The notes beneath the pieces were generated by a model. It did no database searches and was not told the origin of the DNA. It saw nothing but the letters and a program-made list of their open reading frames with translations. Made by a program: the position numbers and the translations under genes. Shown piece by piece: positions 18,111-28,400 of a stretch of 64,000 bases of DNA. Within the stretch, counting starts at the first letter, position 1, and the number at the start of each line of letters is the position of its first letter. This DNA is from an uncultured bacterium. Its GTDB lineage: Bacteria; Cyanobacteriota; Vampirovibrionia; Gastranaerophilales; Gastranaerophilaceae. Location of the stretch: assembly GCA_958366705.1 (NCBI GenBank), contig CATXCB010000001.1:124001-188000 (forward strand), written 5' to 3'.

Positions 18111-20288
18111 ATGTCAAGTTCATACGAAAGATATAAAAGGCAAAGAGCGGCAAAAGGTACTGCAAGAGAAAAATATAACAGAAAATCAGAAAACAAGTTT
18201 TTTACAAACTTGAAGATGTTTATATTAACTTGTACAGCTTTAATGCTTGCAGGTTTTGTTGCTTTGAATCTTTATTTATCGTCACTTCCGCCGATTGAAA
18301 ATTTGGAAGATTTTAGACCTAATATTGTTACCAAATTTTATTCAGAAGATGGTGAAGTTATAAAAACATTTACTGCATATACTTATAATAAAGTTGATTT
18401 AAAAGATGTGCCGGAAGAATTGAAAGAGGCATTAATTGCAACTGAGGATAAAAATTTTTATAGACACGGCGGGTATGATGTATTCGGGATAATCAGATCA
18501 TCAATTCAAAACGTCATAGCACGTCATGCTGTTCAAGGTGCAAGTACATTGACTCAACAGCTGGCAAGAATTTTATTTCTTTCAAATGAAAGAACTATTA
18601 CAAGAAAAATTAAAGAACTTGAAGTCGCAGCCAGAATTGAAAAAACAATCACAAAAGACCAGATTCTTGAAATGTATTTGAATAATGTATATCTTGGTGC
18701 CGGTGCTTATGGTGTTGCGGCAGCATCGCAGATATATTTTAACAAAAAATTAAATCAGCTTACACTTCCTGAACTTGCTTTATTGGCTGGTCTGCCGCAA
18801 GCTCCGTCAGTATACAATCCATATAATAATAAAGAACTTGCAAGACAAAGAAGAAATCAGGTTCTGAAACGTATGCTCACAATGAAATATATTACTCAGG
18901 AAGAATACGAAAAAGCAATTCAAGCTGATATAAAATTGAGTTCTGTGCCGCAATTGTATACTACAAATAAAGCACCTTATTTCAGTGATTATGTTTTACA
19001 TGAAATGGAAAAACTCGGTTTTGAGGAAACCGATATTATTCATGGCGGTTATAAGGTTGTAACGACACTTGATTCAAAAGCTCAGGTTGCAGCAAATGAA
19101 TCGATTTTGAGAAATATGAAAGCTTGGGGACTTACTAAAAAGTCTCAGCAGGCAGCAGTCTTTTCTTATAGTCCTGTCGATGGAAGAATTCTGGTATATG
19201 CAGGCGGTAAAAACTATGGAGAATCACAGTATGACCGTGTTACGCAAGCAGTAAGACCTCCAGGCTCATCATTTAAGCCGTTTGTTTATGCTGCAGCGAT
19301 GGAAAAAGGGATTTCTCCTAATGATATTGTGGATGATAGTCCTATTACAATTGCGAAATGGTCTCCTCATAACTACGGACATAAATACAGAGGAAAAATT
19401 CCTATATATAAAGCTCTTATGATTTCGTCAAATGTTTGTGCTGCACGTGTTATTCAGGAAGTGGGAATTCGTTCTGTTATTCAAATTGCACGAGTTTTAG
19501 GTATAACTACACCGTTGGAATATGATTATACTATTTCGCTTGGTTCAAATGGTGTTAAATTGTTTGAGTTTGTAAGAGCATATGGAGCTTTTGCTAACGG
19601 AGGATATGTTGTACAGCCATATGCTATTGAAAGAATTGAGGATTCAAGAGGAAGAGTTCTGTATAGAGCACCAAAAACAAAATCTTCCCATCAACTTAGT
19701 TTAAAAACTGCAGCTGAGATGACTGCGATGTTGAAAACGGTTATTCTGTCAGGTACAGGGCGTGCTGCAAATATAGGAAAACCTGCAGCAGGAAAAACTG
19801 GTACAACTGATGATTACAGAGATGCATATTTTGTAGGTTATACTCCGGATATTGTTACTGGTGTCTGGGTTGGGGATGACAACAATAACAAAATGGGAGG
19901 CTTAACCGGAGGTACTGTTCCTGCAAAAATTTGGAAAGATGTTATGACTGTTGCAACAAAAGATTTTGGTGACAATGATTTTGATTATCCGCAGATTGAT
20001 TTGGAAAATTATAGCGCTACATTTGGAAATAAAGCAAGGGTTATAGGTGAGGAAGAAAGTTCTCCTACTGAAGAGCAGGGAGAAGATAAAAAAGAAGAAG
20101 AAAGTAAAAATGATGATAAGGAATCATCTTCTCAAGCAGTAACCCAAAAACCTTTGAATAATATAACTAAAGATTCTACACCTGCTGATGTTGTAAAAAA
20201 TTATAAACAGCAGCATGCTTCAGCTCCGGTTCCTCCGGCTTCAAATACTGCACCTATCCCAATGGCAGTTCCTGAAAGTTTAAGATAG
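18111..20288 (+). CDS. Class A penicillin-binding protein (PBP1A-type)
   Basis: This bifunctional enzyme polymerises and cross-links peptidoglycan. It has an N-terminal membrane anchor (about 37-57), a GT51 glycosyltransferase domain (ATEDKNFYRHGGYD; GASTLTQQLAR), and a transpeptidase with SSFK (PPGSSFKPFVYAA), SSN (MISSNVC) and KTGT (AGKTGTTDDYRDA). The C-terminal tail of about 75 residues is acidic, then Pro/Ala-rich. Length is 725 residues. A TATAAT-like -10 at 18080-18085 and GGGAGAG RBS precede ATG 18111. Confidence 0.93.
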   Translation: MSSSYERYKRQRAAKGTAREKYNRKSENKFFTNLKMFILTCTALMLAGFVALNLYLSSLPPIENLEDFRPNIVTKFYSEDGEVIKTFTAYTYNKVDLKDVPEELKEALIATEDKNFYRHGGYDVFGIIRSSIQNVIARHAVQGASTLTQQLARILFLSNERTITRKIKELEVAARIEKTITKDQILEMYLNNVYLGAGAYGVAAASQIYFNKKLNQLTLPELALLAGLPQAPSVYNPYNNKELARQRRNQVLKRMLTMKYITQEEYEKAIQADIKLSSVPQLYTTNKAPYFSDYVLHEMEKLGFEETDIIHGGYKVVTTLDSKAQVAANESILRNMKAWGLTKKSQQAAVFSYSPVDGRILVYAGGKNYGESQYDRVTQAVRPPGSSFKPFVYAAAMEKGISPNDIVDDSPITIAKWSPHNYGHKYRGKIPIYKALMISSNVCAARVIQEVGIRSVIQIARVLGITTPLEYDYTISLGSNGVKLFEFVRAYGAFANGGYVVQPYAIERIEDSRGRVLYRAPKTKSSHQLSLKTAAEMTAMLKTVILSGTGRAANIGKPAAGKTGTTDDYRDAYFVGYTPDIVTGVWVGDDNNNKMGGLTGGTVPAKIWKDVMTVATKDFGDNDFDYPQIDLENYSATFGNKARVIGEEESSPTEEQGEDKKEEESKNDDKESSSQAVTQKPLNNITKDSTPADVVKNYKQQHASAPVPPASNTAPIPMAVPESLR

Positions 20289-20313
20289 TTTATAATTTAT
20301 AAATTTTATAAAA

Positions 20314-20339
20314 GGCGGGGTGGTGAACCCCGTTTTTTA
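20314..20339 (+). terminator. Terminator after the PBP1A gene
   Basis: CGGGGT (20316-20321) pairs with ACCCCG (20327-20332) and is followed by six T residues. Confidence 0.8.
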
Positions 20340-20397
20340 TTGTAAATGTTTCGTCATTTTTGTTTCAATAACTAATAAAATATGTTAGACTGGGGGT

Positions 20398-21039
20398 ATG
20401 TTTACAGGAATTGTAGAAGAAACAGGAATTGTTAAATCTTTTTTTAAAGAGAGTAACGGAGCAACAATCAAAATCGGGTGTAAAATTGTATTAGAAGATA
20501 CTACGGTTGGTGATAGTATTGCTATAAACGGCTGTTGTCAAACAGTTGTTAGTATTGATTCTGATAGTTTTACTGCCAGAGTTAGTGATGAAACCCTATC
20601 TGTAACAACTTTTGGTAAATTTAAATCAGGAGATTGCGTGAATCTGGAAAGAGCTTTAACGTTAAATTCACGTTTGGGAGGTCATATTGTTTCCGGACAC
20701 ATTGATTGTTGTGCAAAGTTTTTGAGTAAAGATAAGCTGGCGGATTTTTATAACCTCAGATTTGAACTTCCAGAAGCTCAGGCAAAATATGTTGTTTATA
20801 AAGGCTCAATTACTGTTAACGGTATTAGTTTAACTGTTTCGGATATTTGTGAGAATGTTTTTAAAGTTGCGGTTATTCCTCACACTTTTGAAAATACTAA
20901 TTTAAATATGCTAAATATCGGTGATTATGTAAATATTGAGACAGATATTTTGGGTAAATATGTTGAAAAATTATTATCAGTGAAAGATAATAACAATAGT
21001 CTAAGTATGAGTTTTTTACAAGAAAATGGATTTATATAA
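20398..21039 (+). CDS. ribE: Riboflavin synthase alpha chain
   Basis: RibE dismutates two 6,7-dimethyl-8-ribityllumazine molecules to riboflavin. The two lumazine-binding repeats are visible: MFTGIVEETGIV at the start with SIAINGCCQTVV and LGGHIVSGHID, and a second repeat with SITVNGISLTVSD. The 213-residue length is standard. It overlaps ribBA by one base (TAATG). No FMN riboswitch is seen in the 109 bp upstream, and ribD and ribH are not in the window. Confidence 0.95.
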   Translation: MFTGIVEETGIVKSFFKESNGATIKIGCKIVLEDTTVGDSIAINGCCQTVVSIDSDSFTARVSDETLSVTTFGKFKSGDCVNLERALTLNSRLGGHIVSGHIDCCAKFLSKDKLADFYNLRFELPEAQAKYVVYKGSITVNGISLTVSDICENVFKVAVIPHTFENTNLNMLNIGDYVNIETDILGKYVEKLLSVKDNNNSLSMSFLQENGFI

Positions 21040-22253
21040 TGGAAGATAAAAAGTTTCGATTTGATAGTATTGAAGATGCTATAGAAGATTTTAAAGCCGG
21101 AAAACCAATCATTGTGGCAGATGATGAAGATAGAGAAAATGAGGGTGATGTTATTATCTCCGCAGAAAAGGTCACACCTGAAAAAATTAATTTTCTTGCG
21201 AGTGAAGTTAAAGGTTTGATATGTCTTGCAATATCATCTGAAATCGCCAAACAACTTGATTTACCGCAAATGGTAGAGCAAAACACAGAGGGGATGAAAA
21301 CTGCTTTTACGATAAGTGTTGATGCTGCTGAAAAGTACGGAGTTACAACAGGTATCTCAGCTTATGATAGAGCTAAAACTGTAGAAGTTGCAACTGCTCG
21401 AGATGCTCAGCCGTCAGATTTAAGACGCCCGGGACACTTATTCCCTTGTGTAGCGCGAAAAGGCGGAGTGCTTGAACGTACAGGACATACCGAAGCAGTT
21501 GTTGATCTTGCCAGAATATGCGGTCACAGACCTGCAGGTGTTATGTGTGAACTTATGGCTCCTGATGGGCATATGGCAAGACGTGATTATCTAAGACAAT
21601 TTGCAGATGAACATGGAATGAAATTTATTTCTGTTGCAGAACTTATTGCTTTTCGTTTGAAATCAGAAAAACTTGTTACCAGAGAAGCTGAGACAACCCT
21701 CCCTACACCATATGGCGAGTTTAAGCTTTATGCATATAAAAATCAGGTTAATGGAACCGAGCATGTCGCCTTGGTTAAAGATGACGGTTCTGACAAAATT
21801 CCTGCTGTCAGAGTTCATAGTATGTGTTTAACAGGTGATGTTTTTCATAGTTTAAAATGCGATTGCAACTCTCAGCTGCATAATGCACTTAGATATATTA
21901 ATGATTATGGAAAAGGTGCAGTTGTGTATTTGACTGACCATGAAGGCAGAGGTATAGGCTTGTGTAACAAGATTAAAGCATATAAACTGCAGGAAGAAGG
22001 ACAGGATACAATTCAAGCAAATCTGTCACTTGGTTTTAAGTCTGATTTGAGGGATTATGGTACAGGGGCGCAAATTCTTGTTGATCTTGGGTATACAAAT
22101 TTTAATTTGATTACTAATAATCCTAAAAAAATTGTAGGATTGCAAGGTTACGGGTTGAATGTGAATGATACGATTAAAGTTTCGTCCGAAGTTACACCAT
22201 ACAATCAAAGATATTTGGACACTAAAAAAGAAAAAATGCACCACTCTTTATAA
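21039..22253 (+). CDS. ribBA: Bifunctional 3,4-DHBP synthase / GTP cyclohydrolase II
   Basis: The N-terminal half (1-200) is 3,4-dihydroxy-2-butanone-4-phosphate synthase (VADDEDRENEGDVI, SDLRRPGHLFPC, RTGHTEA). The C-terminal half is GTP cyclohydrolase II with the zinc site CLTGDVFHSLKCDC and the HEGRGIGL motif. Both activities should be intact. This enzyme provides both precursors for the pathway that RibE finishes. It forms a likely operon with ribE, the GNAT gene ten bases downstream, and possibly the gene at 23277. Confidence 0.96.
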   Translation: MEDKKFRFDSIEDAIEDFKAGKPIIVADDEDRENEGDVIISAEKVTPEKINFLASEVKGLICLAISSEIAKQLDLPQMVEQNTEGMKTAFTISVDAAEKYGVTTGISAYDRAKTVEVATARDAQPSDLRRPGHLFPCVARKGGVLERTGHTEAVVDLARICGHRPAGVMCELMAPDGHMARRDYLRQFADEHGMKFISVAELIAFRLKSEKLVTREAETTLPTPYGEFKLYAYKNQVNGTEHVALVKDDGSDKIPAVRVHSMCLTGDVFHSLKCDCNSQLHNALRYINDYGKGAVVYLTDHEGRGIGLCNKIKAYKLQEEGQDTIQANLSLGFKSDLRDYGTGAQILVDLGYTNFNLITNNPKKIVGLQGYGLNVNDTIKVSSEVTPYNQRYLDTKKEKMHHSL

Positions 22254-22263
22254 GGAGCTACAA

Positions 22264-23244
22264 ATGTATAATACTAAATTTTTAACAGCAAATAGTTATG
22301 GTAAGTTTGAAAATCTGTATGATGATTTCAGAAAAAGAGCTAAAGAAGAATACCATTTTGAATTGGAGCCTTTAGATTATGACGGCTTTTTGGAATCTAT
22401 AGACAAGGATTTGATTAAATGTATTGTTTTGTTTGACGAGAATGACGACGCTGTTGCATTTTTAGTTTATACGACAGCAATATCAGAGGCGGTGGAACTA
22501 AATATTATTCATAGCCGTAACAAGGAGAATTTTGCAGATTATGCAAAAGATTTGTTGAAAAAATTTCTGGAGGTAACCCAAAATTTACGGAGAGAAAAAA
22601 TTGTATGCTATCCGATGCTTGGTGAGCAAAAGTCATTAATCAGTGTGATTGCAAGACTCGGTTTTAAATTTGTCGGTATTGAAGTTCTTCGCTTCATGAT
22701 GAATGGAACCCCATCAAGAGATTTGTTTTCACGGGCAAGGGTCGTTAAGCTTCCTGAAGATTATGAAGTTGTGGTTTGGAATGAAAAATATTTTGAAGAT
22801 GCTGTGAGAATTATACAAAATGCATTCAACGATAGTTCCGATGCCTTATTTGACCCTAGATTTAAGTCAATAGAAGGAACCCGTGATATAATTACAAAAA
22901 TAGTCAGAAATATTTATGCAGAATTCCTGCCAAATGCAACCAGTGTTTTGTTGTATCAAGGAGAACCGGTCGGTTTTTCTTTTATGAACGTAACAAGCGG
23001 TACAATTGTTAACATTCCTCTTGTTGGTATAAAACCTGAGCATCAGGGTAAAGGCTTGTCTACAATTATGCTGAAACATTCTATGGATGAAATATTTAAA
23101 GAAATTGATGTTTATAACAGTCCGATTAGTGAAATAAATACAACAACTGAAACGAATAATCTTCAAGCTTTAAGATTGTATAAAAATTTAGGTTTTATTG
23201 AGGATTATAATTATCCACAGTCATATCTGCCGGTTGAAAACTAG
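22264..23244 (+). CDS. GNAT-family acetyltransferase, two-domain
   Basis: The 326-residue protein starts at ATG 22264 behind AAGGAG. The C-terminal half is a GNAT domain with the acetyl-CoA loop VGIKPEHQGKGLSTIML and TETNNLQALRLYKNLGF. The N-terminal half (1-150) looks like a second, degenerate GNAT fold. Substrate is unknown. It is co-oriented with ribBA (10-bp gap), but no biochemical link to riboflavin is known to me. Confidence 0.8.
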   Translation: MYNTKFLTANSYGKFENLYDDFRKRAKEEYHFELEPLDYDGFLESIDKDLIKCIVLFDENDDAVAFLVYTTAISEAVELNIIHSRNKENFADYAKDLLKKFLEVTQNLRREKIVCYPMLGEQKSLISVIARLGFKFVGIEVLRFMMNGTPSRDLFSRARVVKLPEDYEVVVWNEKYFEDAVRIIQNAFNDSSDALFDPRFKSIEGTRDIITKIVRNIYAEFLPNATSVLLYQGEPVGFSFMNVTSGTIVNIPLVGIKPEHQGKGLSTIMLKHSMDEIFKEIDVYNSPISEINTTTETNNLQALRLYKNLGFIEDYNYPQSYLPVEN

Positions 23245-23276
23245 ACTTTTGGATAAAAATCAGTTAAATTACATGT

Positions 23277-24422
23277 ATGTCAGGTATTGATATCAATCGA
23301 TTTTTAAATAAATTCGGGCAAAATTACCAGCATCAAAAGATGTTGTCGTCTAAAGCTGGTGCTCAGCCAGCACAAATTTCCGGTCAGCTTTCTCAAAAAG
23401 CTCCGGATGCGGCTGAACGGAGTGTTGTTCAGAATTTAAAACAGTCAACAACTGTAAATCTGCGGCAGTCTGTTCAAATGAATACGCTGCAAAGTATTGA
23501 TAGAGCTATATATGCAAAAGATTTGATGCAGATGCCTAAAAATATTAATGAATTTATTTATATGGTTCAGCGTGGATTAACACAAAGCCAGTTTAATCAA
23601 TTGTTTGCAAATCAGCTGGCTGCACAAAAGAATTCATTGTCTCAATTACAGGCGCAAATCCTTGCGCAGCTTCAAGGTTTAACAGTTTCAACAGCAAAAG
23701 AGGCGGTTAATTTTCAACTGGCTTCCCAGTTAAGTTCCTCATTAAAAAATTTGGAAATACTCTCTGGAGGTATGATTAATTTGAATGAAATATCTTTATT
23801 GTTTCAAAAGAATGGTAAAGAGGCACTTACAAAACTTATTATGGCAATGACAGAGGCTTCCAAAGCTGGAGTTACTGATTTGTCGCAAATGAAAGACATG
23901 GCAAAACTTATCAATGCCAGCATATCTATTGCGGCAGAGAATAATCCTCAAAAAACATTAAAACTCCTTTTAATGCTTTATTTACCATGGTTACCTTTAG
24001 AAGATGGTGTTGGATTTGATTTGGAGGTAGAACAAAAAAGTAACGCTTATAAAGAAAGTGATAGTATATTGAATATAACAATTTCAACTGTTAATTTTGG
24101 TACTGTTGCAGCAACATTAATATTGGAGACTTCTAATTCTGTTCAAATTTCTATAGAATGCAGTGAAAATTTTCCAAAACCAGAACTCCAGTTGCGAATA
24201 GATAAAGAAAAAACACATTATGCAGTGGATTCGGTTGTTTCGTATGAAGTAAATAAGGATTCAAAAACTGTATCAAAAAATGCTTCTGTTAATGTAAATA
24301 TGTCTCAAACAACTGAAATTAATCCGTATTTGTTGTTGATGGCGCATTCAATTATAAAACATGTTATAGATATTGATAATAACAAGTCTCTCGGGATTAT
24401 GTCTCATACGGATAAGTTTTAA
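23277..24422 (+). CDS. Gln-rich protein with possible FliK-like (Flg_hook) C-terminal region
   Basis: The first 240 residues are Gln/Ser/Ala-rich and helical with no signal peptide. The C-terminal part has LLLMLYLPWLPLEDGVGFDLE followed by alternating strands (LNITISTVNFGTVAATLILE; VQISIECSENFP). This resembles the FliK/Flg_hook C-terminal domain that controls hook or needle length in flagellar or type III export. The assignment is tentative. An FlhB/SctU homologue, the partner of FliK in specificity switching, is encoded at 34940. Confidence 0.5.
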   Translation: MSGIDINRFLNKFGQNYQHQKMLSSKAGAQPAQISGQLSQKAPDAAERSVVQNLKQSTTVNLRQSVQMNTLQSIDRAIYAKDLMQMPKNINEFIYMVQRGLTQSQFNQLFANQLAAQKNSLSQLQAQILAQLQGLTVSTAKEAVNFQLASQLSSSLKNLEILSGGMINLNEISLLFQKNGKEALTKLIMAMTEASKAGVTDLSQMKDMAKLINASISIAAENNPQKTLKLLLMLYLPWLPLEDGVGFDLEVEQKSNAYKESDSILNITISTVNFGTVAATLILETSNSVQISIECSENFPKPELQLRIDKEKTHYAVDSVVSYEVNKDSKTVSKNASVNVNMSQTTEINPYLLLMAHSIIKHVIDIDNNKSLGIMSHTDKF

Positions 24423-24546
24423 GATAAGGTAATGTTATTTTGTAATATTTCTTAATATTAGTCTTGTTTACTAGCAAAAATACCATACTTTGAGTTTTAA
24501 AATCATATCAAACCTGGTAAGAATGTATGAAAAATTTTTGTACTTC

Positions 24547-24575
24547 TTTACAAAACTCAAATCGATTGATATAAT
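24547..24575 (+). promoter_or_regulatory. Strong sigma-70 promoter of the 24659 gene
   Basis: TTTACA (24547-24552), exactly 17 bp, TATAAT (24570-24575). The predicted 5' UTR is about 75 nt and includes a hairpin at 24601-24620. Confidence 0.7.
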
Positions 24576-24600
24576 CATGAGCAAGGTTAATGAATAGATA

Positions 24601-24620
24601 TGGATTAAGGGGTTAATCCA
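24601..24620 (+). promoter_or_regulatory. 5'-UTR hairpin
   Basis: TGGATTAA pairs with TTAATCCA around a GGGG loop. It sits about 25 nt upstream of the RBS of the 24659 gene and lacks a T-run, so it is more likely an mRNA-stabilising or regulatory hairpin than a terminator. Confidence 0.5.
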
Positions 24621-24658
24621 AGAAAAAGAAAAATTGAATACAAAAAAGGAGTGTTAGT

Positions 24659-25402
24659 ATGGCAATATTACCTATTAGCAGTGTTAGTGCTAGACAAAAT
24701 CGTAGTAGTATGGTTAGTTTTAGTGGAAAAAGTGAAGAAGATTCATCAAAAATAGAAAGACTACCAAAAGCATCAGCAGCAAAAGCTGTTCCTGTAATTG
24801 TTTTGATGGCAATGAATCCATCTTTGTTGAATGCAAAAGAGCCTATGAAAATTGTTCCAATGGAGACCGGGCTTAATAAAGAAGTTTTGGCCCAACTCCC
24901 GTCTGAAGAAATTCCAGACTCTACGTATATGTCAACTGTTTCTGATTATCATAAGAATATTCCGGGAATAGGACAATGGAAATATTTAAGAAATGAAAAG
25001 ATTCTAATGCACCATATTGCGCAAGGTAATGGTACAAAATATCATATGTTGTTTACAACAGGACCTGGTGACAAAAATTCTGTAACTTCGATTTATTTTA
25101 TTCGTGATGGTGCAAAAGGCAGTGACGATAAAACTGCTCATCCTCCGGTTGTTGCCAAATTTTATTATCACAACCTTGGTCCAGAGAAAGAGTTTTGCTC
25201 GGTAAAAGTAATAGAATCAATTGTTGATGATAATGGTCGCAAAAATGGTACTATGATTCGTCAAATCAAAATTGACGATGATACTGCTAATAAAATTATA
25301 AGCTTGATGGCAGGTGAATATCCTTGGAAAGATAATACTATGCTTGGGCTTCATGAAACTAAAGAAACCAGAATGATGGAGCCGATTATTCAAGACTATT
25401 AA
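24659..25402 (+). CDS. Hypothetical protein with VSFSG motif, 247 aa
   Basis: The N-terminal 40 residues are Ser/Lys-rich and include VSFSG (19-23). A hydrophobic stretch follows (about 43-58, VPVIVLMAMNPSLLNAK), which could be an internal signal or single membrane helix. The rest is a mixed alpha/beta domain with no recognised motif. It has a near-consensus promoter, a structured 5' UTR and a strong RBS (AAGGAGTG), so it is probably well expressed. Function unknown. Confidence 0.6.
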   Translation: MAILPISSVSARQNRSSMVSFSGKSEEDSSKIERLPKASAAKAVPVIVLMAMNPSLLNAKEPMKIVPMETGLNKEVLAQLPSEEIPDSTYMSTVSDYHKNIPGIGQWKYLRNEKILMHHIAQGNGTKYHMLFTTGPGDKNSVTSIYFIRDGAKGSDDKTAHPPVVAKFYYHNLGPEKEFCSVKVIESIVDDNGRKNGTMIRQIKIDDDTANKIISLMAGEYPWKDNTMLGLHETKETRMMEPIIQDY

Positions 25403-25427
25403 GAATTGTAAAAGTTTATAGGTTCGT

Positions 25428-25476
25428 TGAAATAGGAAGAAAAAATATTTTTTTCATGAAATAGAAGAAAAAATAT
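25428..25476 (+). repeat. 20-21-bp tandem direct repeat upstream of the 1132-aa gene
   Basis: Two copies (25428-25448 and 25457-25476) share TGAAATAG(G)AAGAAAAAATAT and differ by one base deletion. The second copy ends 12 bp before ATG 25489. It may be a duplicated RBS/leader segment or a regulator site. Confidence 0.6.
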
Positions 25477-25488
25477 CGAGAAGATAAA

Positions 25489-28400
25489 ATGGCAATAGAA
25501 GTAAAAAAAATAAATCAGACAGTAAGTACTACCCCGACAACCCCGAATACGGATGTCGGGTCTACTGCCGTTAATAACAAGCCTATTGATTTGACAAGTA
25601 ATAGCGTAAAGAATGATATTGCCAGTAATGATGTTATAAATTATATTAATTCTGACGAATTTAAAGCTCTTGCACCTGAAGAACAGCTAAAACAGCTGAA
25701 AGCAAAATTCTTCCCAAGTTCATCAATTGCAGAGGTTCAAAAGTATCTTGCTGCAGCCAAACAATCTATAGCTCAATCTGTTGCACAAGACCAGGATAAG
25801 CAAGCTGTTACAGCTGCTACTCCTGAATCTTTGCAGGCAGAAAATGCATCTTCAACTTCATCTTCATCTTTAAAACAAACTGAAATTGAATCTTCTATTG
25901 AAAAACTTGGTATTAAAGGTGATATTGATGATGTCAAAGCACAATTACTTTTACATGAGAAAAATGGTAATATAACAAAAGAGGAATCTCAGGTTTTGGC
26001 TCAACTGAGAGCTTTTGAAGAATCGTTGAAAAATGATGGTAAAAAAGTTGCAGGTGAAGATGTTTCTGCCGAAGTTGAAAAAATAAAAATGGTAATGTCA
26101 GAGGAATTCAGAAATAAAACAAATAATGAAAAATTAGATGTTTTTATTGAATATTATTTGTCTAAAACTGATGAAAATTTTAATAATCTTTCTAATAAAG
26201 AAAAACCAAAATACATCGAAGAGCAAAGAAAAGATTTGCTTTCAATAGTTAGTTCTGACAGAGAACTGTTTTGTAAATTTGAGAATCAAAAAGCAGTTAA
26301 AGATGCTGCATTGCTGTTGTCTGCTGCTGAGAAAAGCGGAATATCTCTTGAAGAATATAAGAATATGCCACAGGAAAAATTGCAGCAGATTATAAAACAG
26401 GAAGGACAAGAAAAGTTAAAACAGGTTTTAACTTTAGTTCCTCCAGAAAAACTAGAAGGCAAATCTTCTAAAGAAAAAATTGATGCTTATGCAGATTATT
26501 TCTTATCAGTATCTGATGATGAATATAATAGTTTGGAAAATGCTGAAGATAAAGCTGCATATCGAAAGAAGAAATTTAACGAATTTATAGAAAAAGATTT
26601 ACATATTAAAAACTGGTCAAATTTATCTGAAGATAGCCAGGAAAAATACCTTACATATGGTCTATCTGTTTTAAAAGGTTTGGCAGAGGAAGGTAAGTCT
26701 TTTGAAGATTATAATAATTTTTCACTTTATAACAAAACTCAATTTCTAATAAAGCGTTTAAAATTAGAAAATAATCCTAAAAATGCGGAGATTATTAAAA
26801 ATACCGAAGAAAAACTTGATTTAATTAGTGAGATTCAAGCTGCTGGTATAGAAAATCCTACAGAAAAGGATGTTTATAATCATTTACAAAGATTAGAAAA
26901 TCAAGGTAAATTAACTACAGAACAGAAAAATTTGCTTAAAGAATACAATGTATGTAAGGAAATTGGGCTTGAAATTGAGCATGAACATATCAATGTTTCT
27001 AGTAATAATCTAAGGGCTAAAGCTTTAGGTTGTGAAGTAAAAGATTATATTCAAGATTCTTTAAAAGATTTGAATAAAGATAATTACAAAGAATATTCAA
27101 AAATAGCTAAAGAGATTGCACGTGGTGCTGTTGTCGATAAAAGTATTGAAGATCTTCATCAAATGAGAAATATACTTAAAGAAAAAGGACTTTCTCAGGA
27201 ACAGATAGACGACCTTATTCCGGCAAAATTTTATAACAGATTACAGGCAAAAGGTCTTGCACATAACGATGGTAAACTTGTTGCAAAAGCTATAGATTCA
27301 GCTATGCAATCAAAGGATACTCGGAGTAAAGAAATTACAGAAAATACTGTTGAAATTTCGGCTAAATATTTAAAAGATGATGAATTAGTAACAGTTGGAG
27401 AAACTGCAATTCAACATGAACCTCTGGTCAAACCTTTTGCTAAAAGTATTAATAATCGTGAATACATAACTAAAGAAGCTGCCGCAAATGTTTCTCAGAA
27501 AATTCTTAGTTCAGATAATGTTTCTAATGCTTCTAAAGCTGTGTTTACAAAAGATTTTGTTACAGAAGCCGCTGTAAATGGCGCTGAAGAACAAGTTTAT
27601 TTTGGTAAAGTTTTGTCTACAATTGACAATCCTGCAGTAACAGAAGGGTTGGCAGCCGCTTCAAATTCTGTTGATTCAAGTGTTAGAGCTCAATATAATT
27701 CTTATGTAGATTCTGCTGCTAAAAATTATTCGCTGGAACAGCAGGCAACTATCCGTTCTGCACAACAGTCCGGGGAAGTTTCTAAGTCTACATTGGCTCA
27801 AACTACTCCTGAGCGTACTATATCTGCAAAAAAATCAGAGTCTCAAACTTCCCAAGTGCAATCTACACAAGCTCCGTCAAAATCTTCAACAGTTGCAAAA
27901 TCAACTAGTTCAACATCTACTAATTCAGTACCTACTTCCGGTAGGACTGTAGTCTCATCAAATCCTACTTCTGCTCCTGCAAACTCAAAGCGTAAAGTTC
28001 AATCCGGTAGAACTGGGGTTGGTCAGAATGTTGAAGCCTCTTATGATACTAAAGTTATGCAACAAAAGAAAGAAGCTTTGCTTGATAAAATTGTTTCTTA
28101 TGAGACAACTAAAAACAAATCAGCTGAAAATGTAGAAAAAACTGTTCAATCTGAAGAAATAAAAACGGAAGCGGCTAACATAGAAGAAAAAGAAATCCCG
28201 CTTTCTGAAGATGAACAAGAAGTTTTGAAGCAAATGATTGAGGATCTTTTCCAGAAAAATACATTAACCGCTGCTTATTCTAAATTGGCGGATGCGTTAG
28301 GGGAAGCCGGTAAAGATAAGTTTTTAGAAGTTTTTGCAACAAAAGGTCGTGAAATGGATGTTCGTTCATTTGCGCAGAATTATCGCGGTGATTCCGATAC

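Noticed and set aside
20289..20397. FMN riboswitch before ribE
   Set aside because: The gap is too short and lacks the conserved RFN stems.
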